A stretch of DNA of 24,836 nt from UBA11855 sp035297385 (GCA_035297385.1 DATGZD010000113.1:1-24836); one strand, 5' to 3'. Positions 7,662 through 15,069 are shown, counted from the first letter of the stretch. The notes: generated by a model from the letters alone, not told the origin. A program made the numbers and translations.

Positions 7662-8072
7662 ATGGCAAAATTCAAAGTAATCATTTCCGACCCTGAATTG
7701 GGAACCTCAAAAGTAGTTGAACTTGAGGAAACTCGCGCTGCACCGCTTGTTGGAAGAAGAATTGGAGAAACTATAGAAGGTGCATTAGTAGATTTACCTG
7801 CGCATAGATTGCAAATTGTTGGGGGTTCTGATAAGGATGGCGTGCCCATGCGACCAAGTGTTCACGGTGGTGTACGCCGAAACGTTGTTCTTGCTGGCGG
7901 TGTTGGGTTTAATCCAAAGAATAGGGGGGAGAGAAAACGAAAGGCTGTACGTGGAAATGTAATAACTGATGAGATTGTTCAAGTTAATACCAAGATCGTA
8001 GAGAAGCCTAAAAAGGCTAAAGAAGAAAAACCTGCCCCTGCAAAAGAAACGCCCACCGCCACTGTAGCTTGA
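7662..8072 (+). CDS. rps6e: 30S ribosomal protein S6e
   Basis: This 136-residue protein begins MAKFKVIISDPELGTSK and carries the family core VGRRIGETIEG, LQIVGGSDKDGVPMRP and VRRNVVLAGGVGF. The RGERKRKAVRGN segment follows, the region where eukaryotic S6 continues into its long C-terminal helix. The last 35 or so residues form a Lys/Glu/Pro/Ala-rich tail (KPKKAKEEKPAPAKE) that is probably disordered. S6e is a small-subunit body protein. A GGAGAG at 7644-7649 lies about twelve bases before the ATG. aIF2-gamma starts 54 bases downstream on the same strand, an arrangement common in archaea. Confidence 0.97.
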   Translation: MAKFKVIISDPELGTSKVVELEETRAAPLVGRRIGETIEGALVDLPAHRLQIVGGSDKDGVPMRPSVHGGVRRNVVLAGGVGFNPKNRGERKRKAVRGNVITDEIVQVNTKIVEKPKKAKEEKPAPAKETPTATVA

Positions 8073-8126
8073 ATGCTCAAGATATATTAACATCCATAAG
8101 TTAAATTCTCCAACATCCAGACAGTT

Positions 8127-9401
8127 ATGGAAACGAAGAAGATGAGTAGCGAAAATAATCCTTTACCCAAACAGCCCGAAGTCAATATTGGAACAATCGG
8201 TCATGTAGACCATGGAAAAACAACACTTGTGAAAGCTTTAACGGGTGTTTGGGCATCACGTCATAGTGAAGAATTGAAACGTGGCATTACAATAAAGCTT
8301 GGTTATGCTGACCTACCCATCTATAAGTGCCCCAAATGTGAGACACCAAAACAATTCTCAACTAAACCATCTTGTCCATACTGTAATTCTGAAGCAGAGT
8401 TTACTCGTGCAATAAGCTTCGTCGATGCGCCAGGACATGAAGCGTTAATGGCAACTATGCTCTCAGGCGCGGCGATAATGGATGGAGCAATCTTAGTCAT
8501 AGCTGCCGATGAACCATGTCCACAACCACAAACAAGAGAACATTTAGCAGCCGCTGAAGTCAGTGGCGTTAAGAACATAATCATAGTTCAGAACAAGATT
8601 GATATTGTTGACACAAAAAGAGCTCAAAAAAGTTATGATGAAATAAAAGCTTTCGTCAAAGGAACTGTAGCAGAGAATGCACCAATAATTCCAATTTCAG
8701 CTCAAAGAGGAATAAACATCGATGTACTACTCACTGCGATCGAAGAATTAATCCCAACACCAAAGAGGGATGAAACTAAACCTCCATTAATGTACATTAT
8801 ACGTTCGTTTGATACTAACAAACCTGGAACCACAATCGAAGAATTAGAGGGCGGTGTTATCGGTGGAACAATCAGTCAAGGTAAATTTGTGATAGGCGAA
8901 GACATAGAAATACGGCCCGGGATCGCTGTTGAAAGAGAAGGAAAGACAGTTTACAATTCTTTATTGAGTGAGATAGTCAGCTTACAGGCGGGTGGCAAAA
9001 ACGTAGAAGAAGCTACATGCGGAGGGTTGGTAGGTGTTAGAACACTATTAGATCCATCTACCTCGAAAGCAGACGGCTTAACTGGAAATATTGCAGGAAA
9101 AACTGGTATGCTTCCACCTACCTTAACCGAACTAACTCTTGAGACACATGTTCTGGAACGTGCGGTTGGGACCAAAGAACTCTTAAAAGTTGAAAGAATA
9201 AACTTCGACGAAACACTGCTATTACACGTAGGTGCAGCCGTTAATCTTGGAAAAGTAACTTCTTTAAAAGGAAATGTTGCCAAAATCAAGCTTACCAGAC
9301 CGATTTGTGCACCTCCAAGTTCAAGAGTGGCTATAAGTAGAAAAATTGCTGCAAGATGGAGACTCATAGGTTACGGAATAGTACTTGAAAAAACCAAATA
9401 A
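8127..9401 (+). CDS. eif2g: Translation initiation factor aIF2 subunit gamma
   Basis: This is the GTP-binding core of the heterotrimeric aIF2, which carries initiator Met-tRNA to the small subunit. At 424 residues it has the usual length. The motifs are G1 GHVDHGKTT (25-33), switch I with KRGITIKLGYAD, a zinc knuckle with Cys68, Cys71, Cys83 and Cys86, G3 DAPGHE (100-105), G4 NKID (156-159) and G5 SAQ (near 192). Two beta-barrel domains follow, ending ISRKIAARWRLIGYG. The ATG at 8127 has no clear Shine-Dalgarno, and an AT-rich box (GATATATTAAC, about 8079-8089) could be its own promoter. A second ATG at 8142 is an alternative start. The PIN/Rpo7/Spt4 block follows, interrupted only by the opposite-strand Nudix gene. 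Confidence 0.97.
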   Translation: METKKMSSENNPLPKQPEVNIGTIGHVDHGKTTLVKALTGVWASRHSEELKRGITIKLGYADLPIYKCPKCETPKQFSTKPSCPYCNSEAEFTRAISFVDAPGHEALMATMLSGAAIMDGAILVIAADEPCPQPQTREHLAAAEVSGVKNIIIVQNKIDIVDTKRAQKSYDEIKAFVKGTVAENAPIIPISAQRGINIDVLLTAIEELIPTPKRDETKPPLMYIIRSFDTNKPGTTIEELEGGVIGGTISQGKFVIGEDIEIRPGIAVEREGKTVYNSLLSEIVSLQAGGKNVEEATCGGLVGVRTLLDPSTSKADGLTGNIAGKTGMLPPTLTELTLETHVLERAVGTKELLKVERINFDETLLLHVGAAVNLGKVTSLKGNVAKIKLTRPICAPPSSRVAISRKIAARWRLIGYGIVLEKTK

Positions 9402-9412
9402 AAAAGTGGCTA

Positions 9413-9835
9413 TTAGATTAGCTTATTCGTTTCAAGAAAATCATGAGCTTTTTGTAGCACATTTTTTGCATTCTTGAACGTAAGCTTTTCTAACGAATGT
9501 TGATAGTCAAGCCAAGCGAAACCAACGTGTTCAAATGATAATTCAACTTTTTCAGTGTTAGCTTGTAGGATGTAGAAGACAACTTCTTTCTGGATTGTTT
9601 CGCCCTGTCGTCTGTAGAAGTATTGGATTCTTTCCCTGAAACCATCAAGAGTTTGAGTAGCTACTATTCCTGTTTCTTCTTTTAATTCACGGAGAACAGT
9701 ATCTATTTCATTCTCATTTGGCTCAACATTACCTTTTACGAAGTCCCAATGACCGGCTTCATAACGTAGAAGTAAGTATTTGACTTCAGCATTCTTATGG
9801 AAGACGACTGCACCGCAAGATTTTTCGTGAAGCAT
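9413..9835 (-). CDS. Nudix hydrolase, Ap4A-hydrolase-like
   Basis: This 140-residue protein is a single Nudix domain. The Nudix box is complete: Gly, five residues, Glu, seven residues, then RELKEETGI (GNVEPNE...REL, about residues 37-59). It binds the divalent metal and performs hydrolysis. The start SCGAVVF and the phrase HWDFVKGNVEPNE resemble the diadenosine-tetraphosphate hydrolase (NUDT2-like) subfamily, which clears stress-associated dinucleotides made by aminoacyl-tRNA synthetases. The substrate is inferred from that resemblance. The ATG at 9833-9835 is the start. The gene lies antisense to the surrounding translation cluster, is convergent with aIF2-gamma (11 bases between the stops) and is divergent from the PIN-Rpo7 unit. 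Confidence 0.92.
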   Translation of the reverse strand: MLHEKSCGAVVFHKNAEVKYLLLRYEAGHWDFVKGNVEPNENEIDTVLRELKEETGIVATQTLDGFRERIQYFYRRQGETIQKEVVFYILQANTEKVELSFEHVGFAWLDYQHSLEKLTFKNAKNVLQKAHDFLETNKLI

Positions 9836-9891
9836 CAGTTCAACCCTGCCTTCAAGTCTAGTAAATTTGTTTCTTCTTTCGTAAGTTAAAG

Positions 9892-9899
9892 TATAAAAG
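9892..9899 (+). promoter_or_regulatory. Putative TATA box for the PIN-rpo7 unit
   Basis: TATAAAAG is preceded by a purine-rich BRE-like GTTAAAG. Initiation about 25 bp downstream (near 9920) would give a leader of roughly 85 bases before the PIN start proposed at 10006, beginning at or just within the hairpin at 9915-9933. The complement also reads as a TATA-like box for the divergent Nudix gene, so the direction is not fixed by sequence alone. Confidence 0.5.
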
Positions 9900-9914
9900 T
9901 AATTCTAGTCTCAA

Positions 9915-9933
9915 CCCTTCAAGAACTGAAGGG
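9915..9933 (+). repeat. Perfect inverted repeat (hairpin) in the leader of the PIN-rpo7 unit
   Basis: CCCTTCA and TGAAGGG form a perfect 7-bp stem around a five-base loop AGAAC. It sits close to the start point predicted from the TATA-like box at 9892-9899. Right after it comes a 27-codon open frame (9941-10024) that overlaps the start region of the PIN gene. It could be a 5' UTR hairpin or a protein-binding palindrome. Confidence 0.5.
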
Positions 9934-10005
9934 AAATAAAATGAAGATACAAGAAAACGTAAATAGATCTCTACATCATGACAATTCTATTTTGGAGGCA
10001 CTGCT

Positions 10006-10440
10006 CTGCTATCACCACCGCTAATTCCAAAAGGAAGCGTCTCGATAATAGTTGATTCTAATGCTTTGTTTGTCCCGTTGCAGTTTAAGATAGATGTTTT
10101 TGATGAATTAGAAAGGTTATTGAACAGAAAGTTTGAGCTGATTCTTCTTTCACCAGTACAGCAAGAGCTAAGAATGCTTGCTATGAAGAGCTCGCTAAAG
10201 ATACAAAAGATGGCTACTTTTGCCTTAAAACTCGCTGAGAAATGTAAATATGTTGAGGTAGATTTATCAGAAAAAATGGTAGACGACGTAATCCTTGAGG
10301 TAGCTGCGAAATGGAGAATGCCGGTATTCACGAATGATTCTCAGTTACGGAAGAGGCTAAGAGATATAAGTGTGCCAGTGATTTATGTCAGGCAAAAATC
10401 GCATTTAGCGATTGAAGGAATGATACAGTCGCATGTTTAA
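10006..10440 (+). CDS. PIN-domain nuclease, Fcf1/Utp24-like (COG1412 type), probable CTG start
   Basis: The protein has the PIN core: IIVDSNALFVPLQFKIDVF with the first catalytic Asp, a helical middle, then the acidic VFTNDSQLRKRL motif near the end. This archaeal family resembles the Fcf1/Utp24 rRNA-processing nucleases and often sits between aIF2-gamma and Rpo7, as here. No ATG, GTG or TTG precedes the VDSNAL segment in frame after the TGA at 9979-9981. A TTG at 10066 would lose the catalytic Asp. A CTG at 10006-10008 lies seven bases after a strong GGAGG (9994-9998) and gives 144 residues, so I use it. An ATT at 10024 is a weaker alternative. The 3' end overlaps rpo7 by eight bases, indicating co-translation. 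A base error near the start cannot be excluded. Confidence 0.82.
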   Translation: MLSPPLIPKGSVSIIVDSNALFVPLQFKIDVFDELERLLNRKFELILLSPVQQELRMLAMKSSLKIQKMATFALKLAEKCKYVEVDLSEKMVDDVILEVAAKWRMPVFTNDSQLRKRLRDISVPVIYVRQKSHLAIEGMIQSHV

Positions 10441-11041
10441 GCTTGTTACACTGCAAGATACTATTCGTATTCCGCCTGAAACCTTCGGTAACCCGCTTGG
10501 CCAAGTGGGTCGCGATCAAGTTAAAGCTAAGTATGAGGGCATGGTCGATGAGGATTTAGGGTACGTTATAGCCGTAACACGCGTTAACGTTAGTCCCATC
10601 GGAAAAATTATTCCAGGCGATGGCGCAACATACCATAAAGTCACGTTCTCTTTGTTAACTTTCTTTCCAGTTATTCAAGAAATAGTGGAAGGAGATGTAG
10701 TAGAGATTGCTGATTTTGGTGCTTTCCTACGCATCGGACCAGTCGATGCATTGCTCCATGTTTCCCAGTTAATGGATGATTATATTTCCTACGATGAAAA
10801 ACAAGGAGTCTTACAGGGTAAAGAGACCAAACGGAAACTGGCAAGTGGAGATCAAGTCCGAGTTAGAATCACAGCAGTCTCTTTAGGGAGGGCTGGAACA
10901 TCAGGAAAAATCGGCGTCACTGCCAGACAGCCTTTCTTAGGAAAGCTCGATTGGATAAAGGAAGATGTTGCTGCGATAAAAAGTGGAGCTGAGAAGAAAA
11001 CGACTGAAACTAAAGAGAGCAACGTTGAGGGAGGTCTATAG
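10433..11041 (+). CDS. rpo7: DNA-directed RNA polymerase subunit Rpo7 (RpoE')
   Basis: Rpo7 pairs with Rpo4 to form the stalk of archaeal RNA polymerase, which aids open-complex formation and binds emerging RNA. The N-terminal RNP-like domain reads MFKLVTLQDTIRIPPETFG ... GYVIAVTRV. An S1 (OB-fold) domain begins near residue 82 with EGDVVEIADFGAFLRIGPVDALLHVSQ and continues to about residue 175. The length is 202 residues, slightly above the usual 185-190 because of a charged tail (KKTTETKESN). The ATG lies inside the end of the PIN gene. spt4 starts two bases after its stop, so the PIN gene, rpo7 and spt4 look like one transcription unit. Its partner Rpo4 is encoded at 21851-22189 in this window. 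Confidence 0.97.
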   Translation: MFKLVTLQDTIRIPPETFGNPLGQVGRDQVKAKYEGMVDEDLGYVIAVTRVNVSPIGKIIPGDGATYHKVTFSLLTFFPVIQEIVEGDVVEIADFGAFLRIGPVDALLHVSQLMDDYISYDEKQGVLQGKETKRKLASGDQVRVRITAVSLGRAGTSGKIGVTARQPFLGKLDWIKEDVAAIKSGAEKKTTETKESNVEGGL

Positions 11042-11043
11042 GA

Positions 11044-11229
11044 TTGAGTGAGAGAGCTTGTACAAATTGTCATTTTATAACGAAAGAGAATGTTTGTCCA
11101 CGGTGTAAATCTACGACATTTAGTGATGATTATGGTGGAATAGTCATCGTGTTCGAGCCTAAAACATCAGCCATTGCGAAAGCTATGAACATAAAAGAAA
11201 AAGGACGTTACGCATTAAAGGTTCGATAA
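11044..11229 (+). CDS. spt4: Transcription elongation factor Spt4 (RpoE'')
   Basis: This 61-residue zinc protein has Cys6, Cys9, Cys18 and Cys21 in the Spt4 arrangement (ACTNCHFIT ... VCPRC). The conserved YGGIVIVFEPKTSAIAKAMNI strand-loop follows, which pairs with the NGN domain of Spt5. With Spt5 it raises RNA polymerase processivity. The start is TTG at 11044-11046, two bases after the rpo7 stop, with the GGAGG of the rpo7 3' end just upstream. The length is normal. A 73-base gap separates it from the dephospho-CoA kinase gene. Confidence 0.95.
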   Translation: MSERACTNCHFITKENVCPRCKSTTFSDDYGGIVIVFEPKTSAIAKAMNIKEKGRYALKVR

Positions 11230-11302
11230 GCAGACTTTATCTTTTCTCCAAATGGGCAACCTTAAGCAGGCCTCTTTTCGGGCTATCTTTGAAGGAAAAT
11301 AA

Positions 11303-11851
11303 ATGGGAGTTGTCTATGTTTTAACTCCAGAATTTCGTGAGAAGTTTAAGCAGCCCTTTGGTTTATTGTTACGGGGAAATCCCGTTCAGACTATGAAACA
11401 ATTGGACACTATCGTGAGTAGGGAAAAACCTCCAAAAATTATTGCTGTAGGTGATACCGTTTCTCAGAATCTATATGAGCATAAGATTAACACACATCTG
11501 TCTATTACAGACAATAAATCGTTGAGGAAGACTGTTGAAACTGTAACTTTCAAATGCAAGCAGGTTATACATGTAAAGAATCCTCAAGGTACGATAACAG
11601 TTGAAGCAATTACTGCTTTGCAGGATGCACTTCGAAGCGACGATGAGGTGCATATAATAGTAGATGGTGAAGAAGATTTACTAACTCTAGTTGCAGTCTT
11701 GTATGCACCTGAGGGTTCGTTTGTCATCTATGGACAGCCCTATGAGGGCGTTGTCATAGTGAAAGTCACAACGGAGAAACGAGCAGAAGCTAAGAAACTT
11801 TTAGATGCAATGATTTGTTCGGAAAAGCTAAATAAGAAGGTTAATGTATGA
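11303..11851 (+). CDS. GTP-dependent dephospho-CoA kinase (DUF359)
   Basis: This 182-residue protein matches the archaeal DUF359/COG1909 family, which carries out the last step of coenzyme A synthesis. It phosphorylates the 3'-hydroxyl of dephospho-CoA with GTP and is unrelated to bacterial CoaE. Recognisable segments are FREKFKQPFGLLL, the IIAVGDTVS loop, the acidic VDGEEDLLTLVAVLYAPEG region containing the conserved Asp/Glu cluster, and GQPYEGVVIVKVT. The ATG at 11303 is preceded by AAGGA at 11291-11295. This gene commonly sits between spt4 and rps24e in archaea, as it does here. There is no metabolic link to those neighbours beyond co-transcription. Confidence 0.93.
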   Translation: MGVVYVLTPEFREKFKQPFGLLLRGNPVQTMKQLDTIVSREKPPKIIAVGDTVSQNLYEHKINTHLSITDNKSLRKTVETVTFKCKQVIHVKNPQGTITVEAITALQDALRSDDEVHIIVDGEEDLLTLVAVLYAPEGSFVIYGQPYEGVVIVKVTTEKRAEAKKLLDAMICSEKLNKKVNV

Positions 11852-11881
11852 ACTCAACACCTTATGGCAAGTGAGATGCTA

Positions 11882-12190
11882 ATGGAAATCAAGATTATCT
11901 CGTCAAGAGAAAACCCGCTCCTTAAACGTAGAGAGGTTCAATTTAGGATAGAGCATGGTCCGCAGAGTAAGACACCGGCAAGGTTAGAAGTGAGGAAGGC
12001 GTTAGCAAGTGAATTAAAATTAGGTGAAGACCGGGTTTTTGTGAAAGATATGCGGACTTTAACAGGTACAGGCACAGCAGTCGGTCATGCTAATGCCTAT
12101 GAGACAGTCGAACAAGCCAAACGTATCGAACCAGAATACATAGTAAAACGAAATAATCCTGAAAAACCGAAAGAAGAGGCGGCTCAATAA
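11882..12190 (+). CDS. rps24e: 30S ribosomal protein S24e
   Basis: The sequence MEIKIISSRENPLLKRREV, then KTPARLEVRKALASEL and VKDMRTLTGTGTAVGHANAYE are typical of S24e, an archaeal/eukaryotic small-subunit protein. The frame is open from an ATG at 11864, with others at 11876 and 11882. I choose 11882 because a GTGAG (11871-11875) stands six bases before it and because family members begin close to ME(I/V)K. The protein is then 102 residues; the 11864 start would give 108. The stop TAA at 12188-12190 overlaps the ATG of rps27ae by one base, showing translational coupling. Confidence 0.93.
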   Translation: MEIKIISSRENPLLKRREVQFRIEHGPQSKTPARLEVRKALASELKLGEDRVFVKDMRTLTGTGTAVGHANAYETVEQAKRIEPEYIVKRNNPEKPKEEAAQ

Positions 12191-12465
12191 TGTCAAAGAA
12201 ACCACCAACCAAAACAGAAGAAGCGTCTAGTAGGGAACCAGAAGAGAAGAAGACAGAAGCTAAGCCAGCAAAAGCTGACAAAGGAAAGAAAGAGAAGACA
12301 AAGAAACAAGAAAAAGGTGTACACGCCATGTACAAGATTGAGGGCGAGAGAGTCTCAAGAACTCGACCCACTTGTGAACGGTGCGGTCCAGGATACTTCA
12401 TGGCAGACCATAAAGACAGGTACACTTGTGGACATTGCGGGTTTACACGGTACAAAACTCATTGA
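12190..12465 (+). CDS. rps27ae: 30S ribosomal protein S27ae with long charged N-terminal extension
   Basis: The C-terminal 45 residues are the S27ae zinc domain: Cys62, Cys65, Cys80 and Cys83 in TCERCGPGYFMADHKDRYTCGHCG. In eukaryotes this protein is made as a ubiquitin fusion; archaeal S27ae has no ubiquitin. At 91 residues it exceeds the usual 50-65 because about 45 N-terminal residues are a low-complexity Lys/Glu/Ala/Pro stretch (EEKKTEAKPAKADKGKKEK), probably disordered and rRNA-contacting. An internal ATG at Met47 (MYKIEGERVSRTRP) could give a short form, but the one-base overlap with rps24e supports the long one. It is the last gene of the cluster. Confidence 0.94.
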   Translation: MSKKPPTKTEEASSREPEEKKTEAKPAKADKGKKEKTKKQEKGVHAMYKIEGERVSRTRPTCERCGPGYFMADHKDRYTCGHCGFTRYKTH

Positions 12466-12490
12466 ATAAGAATCAATTAGCATAAACAGT

Positions 12491-12499
12491 TTTAAATTT
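12491..12499 (+). promoter_or_regulatory. Putative TATA box for the gene at 12535
   Basis: TTTAAATTT is centred about 40 bp before the ATG at 12535. Expected initiation near 12520 gives a very short leader, so this gene is probably transcribed separately from rps27ae. Confidence 0.45.
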
Positions 12500-12534
12500 T
12501 AGGTCACGCTGATACGTTGTCTAGTTGATAGAGA

Positions 12535-12963
12535 ATGATACGGGTTAACGTTGCCATCGGTAATATTTCAGCCGAACGTTTCTGGGATATCAAGAAGGCG
12601 ATTCCACCAATCCAAATCGCAACTAACATCAACATCGTCAGCATGGAATTGAAGAATGATGGCTCTCTAGAAGTACCGTTTGTTCTTACTATAGTTTACA
12701 ATCCATCTATAGCGCAGATAAGCCTGAAGGGCACAGCATACGTTAACGGTGATAAGCCAGAAATCGATAGGATGATTAAAGATTATGAGGATAAGAAGCC
12801 ACCACCGCCTGTTGTGGTTCAATCTATATCAAATGTTGTCTTCATTGAATCAGTCATTATATCGAGGACATTGAATATTCCGCCGCCGATTCCTCTGCCA
12901 CAGATTGGAGAGCCACCGAAACAACCAATAGGAAAGCCTGCAGAAAGAGACTACAGCGCCTAG
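12535..12963 (+). CDS. Conserved-looking hypothetical protein, beta-rich with proline-rich tail
   Basis: This is a 142-residue soluble protein with no signal peptide. Residues 1-105 alternate hydrophobic beta strands (MIRVNVAIGNI, VPFVLTIVYNPSIAQISLKGTAYV) with an acidic helical stretch (PEIDRMIKDYEDKK), then SNVVFIESVIISRTLNIPPPIPLP. The last 25 residues are proline-rich. The layout of a YxPxxAxxxLxG strand followed by a helix and a terminal PPPxPLP is reminiscent of SecB-like chaperones, some of which occur in archaea. That is a weak pattern match and I do not assert the function. It has its own TATA-like box, follows S27ae and precedes an ABC exporter. Confidence 0.75.
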   Translation: MIRVNVAIGNISAERFWDIKKAIPPIQIATNINIVSMELKNDGSLEVPFVLTIVYNPSIAQISLKGTAYVNGDKPEIDRMIKDYEDKKPPPPVVVQSISNVVFIESVIISRTLNIPPPIPLPQIGEPPKQPIGKPAERDYSA

Positions 12964-13133
12964 CTCATTTCGCTCGTGTTATTTCTGGGTTTAAGACTCA
13001 GAACAGTAGTTACCGTAGAGACAGAAATGCGCTAAAACTATACAAATCGAGCTTGTTTTTCGATGCTAAACAACAACTTTTGCAGAATAAGAAAGATATT
13101 CAAGTTTAGAAAGAGAGTATGTGAGATATAGAA

Positions 13134-14168
13134 TTGACATCAGCCATTGACTATGCTATATATACGAATGATTTGACTAAGACATACAAGTCTAAGGTTC
13201 ACAACCCTGAGCAACGTTTCTCATTTTTAAAACGAGAAAGCAAAATTGTAATTGCAGTTAACCATGTTAACTTGAGAATTCAAAGAGGAGAGTTGTTTGG
13301 TTTATTAGGACGCAATGGTGCGGGCAAGACCACTTTAGTGAAGATTTTATGCACGTTGCTGCCGCCAAATGAGGGAATAGCAGTAGTTAATGGGTTTGAT
13401 GTAGTAAGAGAGCAGATGAAGGTTAAACGATCGATAGGCACAATCTTTAGTGTGGGAGAAAGAGGATTTTTTTGGAGACTCACTGGGTATGACAACTTAG
13501 AATTCTATGCTGCGGTCAATGATGTTCCAAGAGATCATAGAAAACGGAGAATCATGGAAGTGTTAGACCTTGTTGGCATGAAGGATAATGCGTTTGAAAG
13601 ATTCCAGAAATATTCGGGCGGCATGAAACGAAAAATGGCATTAGCAAGAGCGCTGCTCTCAAACCCACCTATTCTATTGTTAGATGAGCCTACGACAGGT
13701 GTGGATGTTATTTCTTCTAGGGCAATACGGGAATTCATACGGAACGATTTAGTCAAGAAATCAGGTAAAACAGTCCTTTACACGACACACTACATCGAAG
13801 AGGCTGCACAGATGTGTGACCGAATCGCCATCATGCAAAAGGGACAATTCACTGTAATCGATACTCCAAACGCACTTAAAGCCATGGTTAAGAAAGGTGA
13901 ATCAATAGATATTGTCGTAAAAAATATGTCTGATTCGCAGGTTAATATGCTACGAGGTTTAGATGGCATTGTGCACGTAGCAGTTGAAACACAAGATGCT
14001 ACGTTGGGTCAGGTTCATCTTCGTTTGCGACTAGAGAGAAACGATTTTTTGCCGAGTGTTTTTGATTTTTTTTTCAAAGAAAAAATCAAGGTAATTAATT
14101 TCAAGCAGGAAGAATTAACGTTAGAGGATGCGTTTATCGAACTCACTGGTACAGGGATTTCTGAATGA
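13134..14168 (+). CDS. ABC transporter ATP-binding protein (ABC-2 / DrrA type)
   Basis: This 344-residue ATPase has Walker A GRNGAGKTT (59-67), signature YSGGMKRK (160-167), Walker B LLLDEP with TTGVD (181-191) and the H-loop in TTHYIEEA (about 216). A C-terminal regulatory domain follows, ending in ELTLEDAFIELTG, as in DrrA-type exporters. An insertion of about 20 residues (NPEQRFSFLKRESK) lies between the first strand and the A-loop. With the following gene it forms an efflux system; such systems export drugs, lipids or polysaccharide precursors, and the substrate here is unknown. The start is TTG at 13134-13136. Its stop overlaps the permease ATG by four bases (14165-14168), so the two are coupled. 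Confidence 0.95.
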   Translation: MTSAIDYAIYTNDLTKTYKSKVHNPEQRFSFLKRESKIVIAVNHVNLRIQRGELFGLLGRNGAGKTTLVKILCTLLPPNEGIAVVNGFDVVREQMKVKRSIGTIFSVGERGFFWRLTGYDNLEFYAAVNDVPRDHRKRRIMEVLDLVGMKDNAFERFQKYSGGMKRKMALARALLSNPPILLLDEPTTGVDVISSRAIREFIRNDLVKKSGKTVLYTTHYIEEAAQMCDRIAIMQKGQFTVIDTPNALKAMVKKGESIDIVVKNMSDSQVNMLRGLDGIVHVAVETQDATLGQVHLRLRLERNDFLPSVFDFFFKEKIKVINFKQEELTLEDAFIELTGTGISE

Positions 14169-14962
14169 CTTTAGCTCAAGAACTCGACAAAATCTACTTC
14201 TTCATGAAACGCGATGCTCTATCGTTTTCAACTTACAAGACAAACATTCTTCTTAGCCTTTTGAGCGCGTTCTTCGGTGCACTTTCATATGCCTTTTTGG
14301 GGCAAAGTGCCATAGCACAACGTGTTTCCGAAACTTACCATACAAGCTTTACGACATACCTGATAATTGGAATTGCATTTAACACGTACTTGTCTCAAAG
14401 CCTTACGCTGGTGCAGAGAACAATTAATCCTTGGACATTGGAAGAAGTGTTAGTTTCACCAACTGGACTGGGTACATTCATTATTGGGAGCAGTCTATGG
14501 AGTTTCCTCTGGAGCACCCTTGTCATAGTTATCTACCTTGCTGTTGGTGTTTTCGCTTTTGGTGTGGTCTTAAGCATAAACATAATCGGAACTATAGTGA
14601 TTGTAGCTCTTGGAATCGCAATCTTTCTTGGGTTTAGTATGATTGGTGCCGGAGTATTGATTCTAACCAAGCAAGGCGATCCCATAACCACAGCAATAAC
14701 TATTGCTACGAATCTCTTTGGGAATGTTCTTTTTCCACCCGAGATTATGCCAACGGCCTTACAAGTAATCTCTTATTTTGTGCCACAATACTACTTTTTC
14801 ACAGCCATAAGACAGGTCTTGATAGGTTCAACTTTAGAGGCCATTCTACCTAACGTATTAGTACTTATTCTAATGTGTGCAATAATTGTACCTTTAGGCT
14901 ATTTCATCTATTCGTTGTGTCTCAAAACAGCCAAAAAGAACGGAACACTCTCATGGTTCTGA
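14165..14962 (+). CDS. ABC-2 type transporter permease
   Basis: This 265-residue membrane protein has about six hydrophobic segments, including LLSLLSAFFGALSYAFLG, STLVIVIYLAVGVFAFGVV, IIGTIVIVALGIAIFLGFSM and VLVLILMCAIIVPLGYFI. The amphipathic region before the last helices reads LFPPEIMPTALQVISYFVPQYYFFTAIRQVLIG, matching the ABC-2 membrane-domain signature with its conserved P(x)W/Y(x)F-like loop. It is the membrane half of the exporter encoded with the preceding ATPase. The ATG overlaps that gene's stop. One permease gene plus one ATPase gene implies a homodimer of each. Confidence 0.92.
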   Translation: MTLAQELDKIYFFMKRDALSFSTYKTNILLSLLSAFFGALSYAFLGQSAIAQRVSETYHTSFTTYLIIGIAFNTYLSQSLTLVQRTINPWTLEEVLVSPTGLGTFIIGSSLWSFLWSTLVIVIYLAVGVFAFGVVLSINIIGTIVIVALGIAIFLGFSMIGAGVLILTKQGDPITTAITIATNLFGNVLFPPEIMPTALQVISYFVPQYYFFTAIRQVLIGSTLEAILPNVLVLILMCAIIVPLGYFIYSLCLKTAKKNGTLSWF

Positions 14963-15069
14963 AAGTTCAATTGACGCCGCTTTGAAGAATTGATAAGCAC
15001 TCAATCATGCGCGTTTAGTAAATCGAACTAACGCCGAAGAGTGTACCCCGTATATGAAAGCATCGACAG

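Noticed and set aside
7556..7849. 97-residue minus-strand frame over the start of rps6e
   Set aside because: It is antisense to S6e and crosses the rps6e promoter region; no protein family is recognisable.
8070..8083. Small inverted repeat CTTGA...TCAAG at the rps6e stop
   Set aside because: A 5-bp arm overlapping the stop codon is expected by chance and no T-run follows, so it is not called a terminator.
10066..10068. TTG as the start of the PIN gene
   Set aside because: It would remove the strand and catalytic Asp (VDSNAL) that define the domain, and it has no Shine-Dalgarno.
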